Shown here one piece after another: positions 58,252-64,000 of a stretch of 64,000 nucleotides of DNA. The DNA is from Streptomyces stelliscabiei (lineage in GTDB: Bacteria > Actinomycetota > Actinomycetes > Streptomycetales > Streptomycetaceae), in NCBI RefSeq assembly GCF_014873495.1, contig NZ_JADBGF010000001.1:6200001-6264000 (forward strand). Direction: 5' to 3'. Position 1 is the first letter of the stretch. Each line of letters starts with the position of its first letter. The notes beneath the pieces are model-generated. The model saw only the letters and a program-made list of their open reading frames with translations, was not told the DNA's origin and ran no database searches. The position numbers and the translations under genes are program-made.

Positions 58252-60570
58252 TCAGTTCTGTACGGCCCGGACCTCCGTCTCGCAGTGCAGCCGGCGGTCC
58301 GGGCCGACCTCGTGGACCGGGCCCGTCAGGGTCAGCCGCGCCCGGTGGCGGATGTCCACGCTCGACGCGCCCAACCGCAGTTCCAGGTCGCCCGGTTCGA
58401 CCACGAGCCGTCCCGAGCGGGCCGCGAAGGACGACACGTCGGAGTGGAAGCGGAAGGTGACCCGCCGGGCGGCACCCGGCTCCAACTCCACGCGCCGGTA
58501 GGCGATCAGACGGACGTCGGGGCGGGTCACCGAGGCCACCGGGTCGTGCAGATACAGCTGGACGACCTCCGCACCCGCCCGCTCACCCGTGTTGCGGACG
58601 GTCAGCGACACGTCGTACGCGCCGTTCCCGTCCGTGGTCATCCCGGTGCCCTCCTCCGCGAAGTCCGTCCACGCGAACGTCGTGTACGCACCGCCGTGCC
58701 CGAAGGGGTACAGCGGGGTCGGATCGATGCTGCTCGCTCCGCCCAGCAGGCCCATCGGCGGCTGGAGGTACGTCCACGGCTGGCCCCCCGGCCGTTGCGG
58801 GACGCTCACCGGGAGACGGCCGGACGGGGAGACACGGCCCGACAGCACGCCCGCCACCGCCGGGCCGCCCTCCTCCCCGGGGAAGAACGCCTGCACCACG
58901 CCCGCCAGTTGCCCGTGCCAGCGGCCGAGCGCGTACGGGCGCCCGGTGAGCAGGAGCGCCACCACCGGCGTGCCCGTGGCGAGCAGCGCGTCCAGCAGTT
59001 CGGACTGGACGCCCGGGAGCCGTAGATCCTCCGCGTCGCAACCCTCACCGGAGGTACCGCGGCCGAAGAGGCCCGCCCGGTCGCCGAGGACCGCCACGCA
59101 GACGTCCGCCTCGGACGCGCGGGCGACCGCCTCGGCGAAGCCGCCGGTGTCGTCGCCGTCCACGTCGCTGCCCGCCGCGTACGTGATCTTCGCGTCCGGG
59201 AGTTCGGTGCGCAGCGAGGCGAGGACCGTGGGGATCTCGATGCCCAGGGGGGTGCCGGGGTGGGCGGGCAGGACGTGGGAGGGGAAGGAGTAGCAGCCGA
59301 GCATGGCGAGGGGGTCGTCGGCGCGGGGGCCGACCACGGCGATACGGATGTCGGGGGCCAGGGGGAGGACGGCGTCGGGGTTGTCCAGCAGGACCACCGA
59401 CTCCTCGGCCAGACGGCGGGCCAGGGCGCGGTTCGCCGTGGAGTCGAGCCTGATCCGGTCCTCGGCGGGCTCCGGCGTCCAGTCCTCGTCCAGCATGCCC
59501 AGCTCGCACTTCTGGAGCAGGACCCGGTGGGCGGCCCGGTCGACCAGCGCCTCCGGGATCTCGCCGGCGCGGACCGCCTCCAGCAGGGGCTCGCCGAAGC
59601 AGCGCAGGGACGGCAGTTCCACGTCGAGGCCGGCCGCCAGCGCCGCGTGCGCGGCCTCCGCGCGGCTTCCCGCCACGCGGTGGTTCGTCTCCAGGAAGCC
59701 CACGGCGAAGTAGTCGGAGACGACCGTGCCGGTGAAGCCCCAGGTGTCGCGCAGGAGTGCGGTGAGCAGCTCGGGGTCCGCCGAGACCGGGACGCCGTCC
59801 GTCTCCGTGTACGCGGCCATCACCGAGCGCGCGCCGCCCTCGCGCACCGCCATCTCGAACGGGGGCAGGGTCACGTCCGCGAACTCCCGTACCCCCGCGC
59901 GTACGGGCGCGTGGTTGCGGGCGCCGACGGAGGCGGCGTACCCGGCGAAGTGCTTCAGCGTGGCCACGATCCCGGCCGACTCCAGGCCACGGACGTACGC
60001 CGTGCCGACCGTGCTCACGAGGTACGGGTCCTCGCCGATCGTCTCCTCGACCCGCCCCCAGCGCGGGTCGCGGACGACGTCCAGGACGGGGGACAGACCC
60101 TGGTGGACGCCGACGGCGGCCAGGTCGTGGCCGATGTGCCGGGCCATCTCCTCCACCAGCGCCGGGTCGAAGGTCGCGCCCCAGGCCAGGGGGACCGGGT
60201 AGGCGGTCGCGTGCCAGGCCGTGAAGCCGGCCAGGCACTCCTCGTGGGCGACGGCGGGGATACCGAAACGGTTCGCGGCCATGATGCGGCGCTGGACGCG
60301 GGACAGTGCCACCGCGCCCAGCGCCGGGTCCACGGGCGCCGTGCCGAAGACACGGGTGAGCTGGCCCAGACCCCGGGTGATCAGCTCGTCGAAGTCGAAC
60401 GACTCGGTCATGCCCTGCTCGTCGGGGGCGATGTCCTCGCCGGTCGAATCGCTTTTCACCCACACGCCGTACAGCTGGGCTGTCTTCTCCTCCAGGGTCA
60501 TCCGGGAGAGAAGGTCGTCGACCCGGGCCGTTGCGGGCAGGGCGGGGTCGCGCCAAGGGGCCGTGGTCAT
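58252..60570 (-). CDS. Glycoside hydrolase family 3 (beta-xylosidase/beta-glucosidase), cytoplasmic
   Basis: 772 residues, no signal peptide. GH3 N-terminal barrel with EDLLSRMTLEEKTAQLYG-like start, GLSPVLDVVRDPRWGRVEETIGEDPYL, LKHFAGYAASVGARNHAP, nucleophile Asp286 in VVSDYFAVGF; GH3 C-terminal domain (VCVAVLGDRAGLFGRGTSGEGCDAEDLRLPGVQ) and fibronectin III-like end. Subfamily resembles intracellular Streptomyces GH3 enzymes of the BxlA type. Downstream of a sugar ABC transporter operon on the same strand, so it most likely cleaves imported xylo- or gluco-oligosaccharides. Confidence 0.9.
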   Translation of the reverse strand: MTTAPWRDPALPATARVDDLLSRMTLEEKTAQLYGVWVKSDSTGEDIAPDEQGMTESFDFDELITRGLGQLTRVFGTAPVDPALGAVALSRVQRRIMAANRFGIPAVAHEECLAGFTAWHATAYPVPLAWGATFDPALVEEMARHIGHDLAAVGVHQGLSPVLDVVRDPRWGRVEETIGEDPYLVSTVGTAYVRGLESAGIVATLKHFAGYAASVGARNHAPVRAGVREFADVTLPPFEMAVREGGARSVMAAYTETDGVPVSADPELLTALLRDTWGFTGTVVSDYFAVGFLETNHRVAGSRAEAAHAALAAGLDVELPSLRCFGEPLLEAVRAGEIPEALVDRAAHRVLLQKCELGMLDEDWTPEPAEDRIRLDSTANRALARRLAEESVVLLDNPDAVLPLAPDIRIAVVGPRADDPLAMLGCYSFPSHVLPAHPGTPLGIEIPTVLASLRTELPDAKITYAAGSDVDGDDTGGFAEAVARASEADVCVAVLGDRAGLFGRGTSGEGCDAEDLRLPGVQSELLDALLATGTPVVALLLTGRPYALGRWHGQLAGVVQAFFPGEEGGPAVAGVLSGRVSPSGRLPVSVPQRPGGQPWTYLQPPMGLLGGASSIDPTPLYPFGHGGAYTTFAWTDFAEEGTGMTTDGNGAYDVSLTVRNTGERAGAEVVQLYLHDPVASVTRPDVRLIAYRRVELEPGAARRVTFRFHSDVSSFAARSGRLVVEPGDLELRLGASSVDIRHRARLTLTGPVHEVGPDRRLHCETEVRAVQN

Positions 60571-60622
60571 GAAACTCCTTTGGTGGGTTGGTGAGTTTCA
60601 GTCGCGACGCTGCGATGAAGGG

Positions 60623-61528
60623 TCACTTGCCGCCCACTCCCATCAGCCCGCCGACCAGTGCCCGTCGCGCCACCAGGTACACGGCGAAGATCGGGATGCC
60701 GGACAGGACGACCGAGGCGAGCAGGGCGGGGATGTTGACGCCGAACTGGCTGACGTAGTTGAAGAGTCCGAGGGTGAGCACGCGCGGGCCGTCGGACTGC
60801 GTGAAGATCAGCGGGAAGAGGAAGCCGTTCCAGGCCTGGAGCGCCGAGAAGATGACGACCGTGCTGATGCCGCCCTTGGCCAGCGGGATCGTCAGCTGGA
60901 AGAGCGTCCGCAGGGGCGAGGCGCCGTCCAGGGCCATCGCCTCGTACAGGTCCTCCGAGACGTCGCGCAGGGTGCCGACCAGGACCAGGACCGAGACCGG
61001 CATCGCGAAGGCGGCCGTCGGCAGGATGACGGCCAGGAGGGTGTCGTAGAGGTCGAGCTTCGCGATGAGCAGATACAACGGCACCACCACGGCCTGCGCC
61101 GGGATCGCCACGCCCAGGAGGAACAGGCGGAAGGCGGCGTTCGACCAGCGGTCACGGGTGCGGACGGTGACGTAGGCGAGGGGGATGGACAGGGTCAGGA
61201 CGATGCCCACCACCGAGACCGCGACGATCGCCGTGTTGCTCAGCAGATGGCCGAAGCCGCTGGTGAGGACGGTGTTGTAGTTGTCGAGGGTCGGGTCCGT
61301 GGGGGGCTTGAGGGGGTTGCCGGTCAGGGCCTTGTCCGCGCCGGTGAGGGACGCCGACAGCATCGCGTAGATCGGGACCAGGACGATGACCAGCCAGACG
61401 AAGGCGCCGAGACCCGCGACCGGGTTGGGCCGTCGGGTCCAGTGCCGTCGGCGCCGGGGTGACTCCATGGAGGGGCTCCCGTCCGGCTGCCGGGTTTTCG
61501 TGGGGCGCGCCAACGTGTCGTGTGACAC
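60623..61528 (-). CDS. Carbohydrate ABC transporter permease (MalG/BxlG type)
   Basis: 301 residues from GTG 61528. Six membrane helices and the permease EAA loop EAMALDGASPLRTLFQLTIPLAKGG that contacts the ATPase. N-terminal 30 residues are basic and polar. 4 nt after the first permease and 52 nt before the GH3 gene. No ATP-binding gene is present; Streptomyces sugar importers commonly share the MsiK ATPase encoded elsewhere. Confidence 0.93.
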   Translation of the reverse strand: MSHDTLARPTKTRQPDGSPSMESPRRRRHWTRRPNPVAGLGAFVWLVIVLVPIYAMLSASLTGADKALTGNPLKPPTDPTLDNYNTVLTSGFGHLLSNTAIVAVSVVGIVLTLSIPLAYVTVRTRDRWSNAAFRLFLLGVAIPAQAVVVPLYLLIAKLDLYDTLLAVILPTAAFAMPVSVLVLVGTLRDVSEDLYEAMALDGASPLRTLFQLTIPLAKGGISTVVIFSALQAWNGFLFPLIFTQSDGPRVLTLGLFNYVSQFGVNIPALLASVVLSGIPIFAVYLVARRALVGGLMGVGGK

Positions 61529-61532
61529 TGCG

Positions 61533-62438
61533 TCACATCCCTTCGCGGGTGCTGCGCATGGCGCCGAAGCCCGACAGCCGGACCAGGACCAGCGAGAGGC
61601 CCGTCGCGGCGATGACGAGGAACGACGCGATGGCGCTCGCGTAGCCGAAGTCGTACGTCTTGAAGCCCGCCTCGTACATCAGGTACGGCAGGATCGCGGT
61701 GTCCGTGCCGGGGCCGCCCTTGGTGAGGATCAGGACCGTCTCGAAGTACGTCAGCGAGCCGACGACCATCAGGACCGTGGACGTGGTGATCGTGTGCCGC
61801 AGCTGCGGCAGCGTGATCGAGAAGAACTGGCGGTAGCGGCCGGCGCCGTCGATGGCGGCGGCCTGGTAGAGGACCTCGGGGATCTGGCGGGCCCCGCCCT
61901 GGTAGATCAGGGTGTGGAAGGGGATGAACTGCCAGCCGCCGACGAAGACGATCGCGAGGAACGCGCCGCTCTGCGAGCCCAGGGTGTCCGCCTGGATGAT
62001 GCCGAAGTTCGGGTCGAGGAGGGCGTAGAAGAGGATCGCGATGGCGGTGGAGGAGAGCAGGAACGGCACGAAGAACACCGCGGAGAGGATCGCGCGGTTG
62101 CGCTGCCGGCCCGCGGCCCAGACGCCGAGCAGCAGGGCGACGACCGTCTGGAAGACCCAGCTGGCGACCGTCAGGACGACGGTCAGCCACAGGGACTGAC
62201 CCATCCGGGGGTCGTCGAAGAGTTTCCGCCAGTTGTCGAGACCGACCGGTCGCGGGTCGCCGAGGCCGTCCCAGCTGGTGAAGGAGAGGTAGAGCGCCAG
62301 GGCCATCGGGACGACCGCGAAGAACGTGAAGAAGAGGACACCGGGAAGGGCCCAGGCGGCGTGCGGACGGCCGGCACGGCTCGCGCGGAGTACCGGCCCC
62401 TTCCGCGCCGCCGGGGCCTTCTCGACCGTGACGGTCAC
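61533..62438 (-). CDS. Carbohydrate ABC transporter permease (MalF/BxlF type)
   Basis: 301 residues from GTG 62438, which overlaps the binding-protein stop by 4 nt. Six membrane helices; EAA loop YQAAAIDGAGRYRQFFSITLPQLRHT; KGGPGTDTAILPYLMYEAGF is typical of sugar permeases. The frame is open further upstream inside the binding protein gene and was trimmed to the overlap. Confidence 0.92.
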   Translation of the reverse strand: MTVTVEKAPAARKGPVLRASRAGRPHAAWALPGVLFFTFFAVVPMALALYLSFTSWDGLGDPRPVGLDNWRKLFDDPRMGQSLWLTVVLTVASWVFQTVVALLLGVWAAGRQRNRAILSAVFFVPFLLSSTAIAILFYALLDPNFGIIQADTLGSQSGAFLAIVFVGGWQFIPFHTLIYQGGARQIPEVLYQAAAIDGAGRYRQFFSITLPQLRHTITTSTVLMVVGSLTYFETVLILTKGGPGTDTAILPYLMYEAGFKTYDFGYASAIASFLVIAATGLSLVLVRLSGFGAMRSTREGM

Positions 62439-63799
62439 TTCAGCCCCTTGCACGCCGTCACGAACTCGCTGGGCGAGGACTTGCCCGCGAACAGCTTGCC
62501 GATCTCCGTGTGCATCCTGGTGCCGAGGCCGTCGCCGAGCGCCTGGTCCCAGGAGAGCGTGAACGCGGGGGCCTTCTGCACCATGTCGTACTGGAACTTC
62601 GCGTACTCGGGGTTCGGCGCGGAGGCGAGGAGGGCGGCCGCGTTCGAGGTGGTCGGCACGTCTCCGTTGTCGATCAGCGCCTTCGCGTACGCCTCCGAGG
62701 CGCAGTCCTTCAGGAAGCCGACGGCCAGGTCCTTGTTCTTCGTACGGGCGTTGACGGACCAGTAGTTGGTGGGGTTGCCGACGACGTTGCGGACGTCGCC
62801 CGTGCCGCCCTCGACGGTCGGGAAGGGGGCCCAGCCCAGGTCGCTCTTGGCGAAGTCGGGGAACTTGCCGAGCTGCGTCGAGTACTCCCAGGAGCCCATC
62901 AGGTGCATGGCGGCCTTGCCGCGCGCGAAGACCGCGGGGGCGCCGCCGTTGACGTACGACACAGAGGTGAACTTGGAGCCGAAGGCGCCGTCGTCGATGA
63001 GTTCCCTGACCAGTTCGGCGGCCTTGAGGATCGTGGGGTTGCCCCAGCCGTCGGCGTCGCCGTCCTGGATGCGCTTGAAGACCTGGGGGCCGCCGAGACG
63101 GTCGACCAGGTACTCCAGCCACATCAGGTTGGGCCAGAGGTCGGAGCCGCCGAGGGCGAAGGGGGTGATCTTCGCCTTCTTGAGCTTGGCGTTGTTGTCG
63201 AGCAACTGGTCCCAGGTGGCGGGGGGTTGGAGCTTGTGCTCGGCGAAGACCGCCTTGTTGTAGAACAGGATCACCGGCTGCATGCCGCGCATCGGGATGC
63301 CGTAGTGGCGGCCCCCCAGGTCGCCGGCGGACAGGACCGAGGGCAGGAAGCCGTCCTTGAGGACCGGGTCGTCGTCGATGATGTCGGTGAGGTCGACGAG
63401 CTTGCCCGCGTCCTCGTACGGCTTGATCGAGCCGCCGCCCCAGTTGAAGAAGATGTCCGGGGAGCTGGGAGAGCCCATCGCCGTGCGGAGCTTGGGGGAG
63501 TAGTCGGAGCCGGGGACCTTCTGCAGTTTGATGGTGCCGCCGGCCTTCTTCGCCGCGGCCGACTTGTTGAACCGGTCGACGCTCGCCTGCTGGACCTTCA
63601 CCGCGTCGTCGCCGTACACGAACGCGGTGAGCGTCTTGCCGTCCCCGCCGCCCGCTCCGCCGCCGGAGCCGCAGGCGGTGAGGCCGGTGCCCAGTCCCGC
63701 GGTGAGCAACGAGGCGGAACCGGCGCCGAGGAACCAGCGCCTGCTGAACGGCCTGGTGGCCGCGCTGTCGCCGGTGACCTGGCCTCTACTCGACTCCAT
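62435..63799 (-). CDS. Sugar ABC transporter substrate-binding lipoprotein (probable xylo-oligosaccharide binding)
   Basis: 454 residues. Tat-type lipoprotein signal: Arg20-Arg21 (SRRWFLGAG) and lipobox LTAC with Cys43. Family 1 extracellular solute-binding domain follows (TLTAFVYGDDAVKVQQASVDRFN; GIPMRGMQPVILFYNK; YVNGGAPAVFARGKAAMHLMGSWE). GAAGGG 7 nt before the ATG. First gene of the operon binding protein-permease-permease-GH3, the order of the bxlEFGA xylobiose operon of S. thermoviolaceus as I remember it; the exact sugar cannot be read from the sequence. Confidence 0.92.
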   Translation of the reverse strand: MESSRGQVTGDSAATRPFSRRWFLGAGSASLLTAGLGTGLTACGSGGGAGGGDGKTLTAFVYGDDAVKVQQASVDRFNKSAAAKKAGGTIKLQKVPGSDYSPKLRTAMGSPSSPDIFFNWGGGSIKPYEDAGKLVDLTDIIDDDPVLKDGFLPSVLSAGDLGGRHYGIPMRGMQPVILFYNKAVFAEHKLQPPATWDQLLDNNAKLKKAKITPFALGGSDLWPNLMWLEYLVDRLGGPQVFKRIQDGDADGWGNPTILKAAELVRELIDDGAFGSKFTSVSYVNGGAPAVFARGKAAMHLMGSWEYSTQLGKFPDFAKSDLGWAPFPTVEGGTGDVRNVVGNPTNYWSVNARTKNKDLAVGFLKDCASEAYAKALIDNGDVPTTSNAAALLASAPNPEYAKFQYDMVQKAPAFTLSWDQALGDGLGTRMHTEIGKLFAGKSSPSEFVTACKGLK

Positions 63800-63839
63800 G
63801 AGAGCACCCTTCGCGCATGGTCGGACGTATGAATCTCTG

Positions 63840-63898
63840 CGAATGTTTCGGCTGGTACTTCGAATGTTCCGGGAACGTATGGCCGTCGAAAGGGTTCG
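63840..63898. promoter_or_regulatory. Operator-like inverted repeats of the sugar uptake operon
   Basis: Three inverted repeats in the divergent region: CGAA-TGT-TTCG (63840-63850), GTTCC-G-GGAAC (63866-63876) and CGAA-AGGG-TTCG (63887-63898). Their position between the operon and the divergent partial gene suits a repressor controlling both. Confidence 0.5.
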
Positions 63899-63930
63899 TC
63901 AAGAGGTCGCGCAGGGATACGATCCCGCTC

Positions 63931-64000
63931 ATGAAGCCCGCGAAGCCTGAGGAAATCCAGACAAGAGCGCGTGCGTCCCAGTCCACGCAGACCGCGACGC
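63931..64000 (+). CDS. Start of a divergent gene, probably the operon regulator (partial)
   Basis: ATG 63931 opens a frame to the window edge (MKPAKPEEIQTRARASQSTQ...). Only 23 residues are visible, so the family cannot be read; a basic, low-complexity N-terminal extension before a helix-turn-helix is common in LacI-type regulators. TACGAT at 63917-63922 could be its -10. Identity as the sugar-operon regulator is inferred from position. Confidence 0.45.
   Translation, partial: MKPAKPEEIQTRARASQSTQTAT

Overview
The window is a contiguous piece of a high-GC actinobacterial chromosome, almost certainly Streptomyces. The evidence is the strong third-position G/C bias, frequent GTG and TTG starts, genes with a -10-like hexamer 6-7 nt before the start codon, XRE/DUF5753 + DUF397 gene pairs, and the gene order fusA-tuf ... 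S10/spc/alpha operons ... rplM-rpsI-glmM ... glmS-acpS ... alr-tsaE-tsaB-rimI-tsaD, which matches the core region of Streptomyces chromosomes as I remember it.

Layout. 1-3.9 kb: end of the str operon (rpsG tail, fusA, tuf), closed by a strong terminator. 3.9-19.8 kb: an accessory block separating tuf from rpsJ. It holds an ECF-like sigma factor with a membrane partner; a secreted xylan-degrading pair (GH115 glucuronidase and GH10 xylanase); a Uma2-type nuclease; a winged-helix-like protein; a scar of broken genes (HATPase with damaged 5' end, PIN fragment, ATPase N-terminal fragment); a tandemly duplicated secreted protein; a two-gene RNA-repair operon (four-domain RNA end-processing/nucleotidyltransferase protein plus RNA ligase-kinase); and small membrane proteins. 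19.8-36.9 kb: S10, spc and alpha operons (rpsJ to rpsQ, rplN to rplO, secY-adk-map, infA-rpmJ-rpsM-rpsK-rpoA-rplQ), with several long structured leaders. 36.9-46.3 kb: truA, a membrane protein, rplM-rpsI, glmM, a DUF389 protein, coaA, nnr (NAD(P)HX repair) and acpS. 46.3-56.2 kb: glmS, an L,D-transpeptidase-like protein, alr, an alpha/beta hydrolase and the t6A-modification genes tsaE, tsaB, tsaD with rimI. 56.2-64 kb: accessory genes again, including a DUF4261-like protein, an XRE/DUF397 pair and a probable xylo-oligosaccharide uptake operon (binding protein, two permeases, GH3 glycosidase) with the first codons of a divergent regulator.

Functional links. Most of the window serves translation: r-proteins, elongation factors, IF1, RNA polymerase alpha, SecY, MetAP, t6A and pseudouridine tRNA modification, N-acetylation. 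A second theme is cell-wall precursor supply (glmM, glmS, alr, L,D-transpeptidase). A third is xylan use, split between the secreted depolymerases near 5-10 kb and the import/GH3 operon near 58-64 kb.

The most notable accessory items are the RNA-repair operon at 14.2-18.7 kb, the tandem duplication beside it that carried away and left behind a copy of that operon's 3' end, a 14-bp direct repeat just upstream of a good glmS promoter, and a family of about seven GC-rich intergenic repeats, two of which face each other to form a long inverted repeat.
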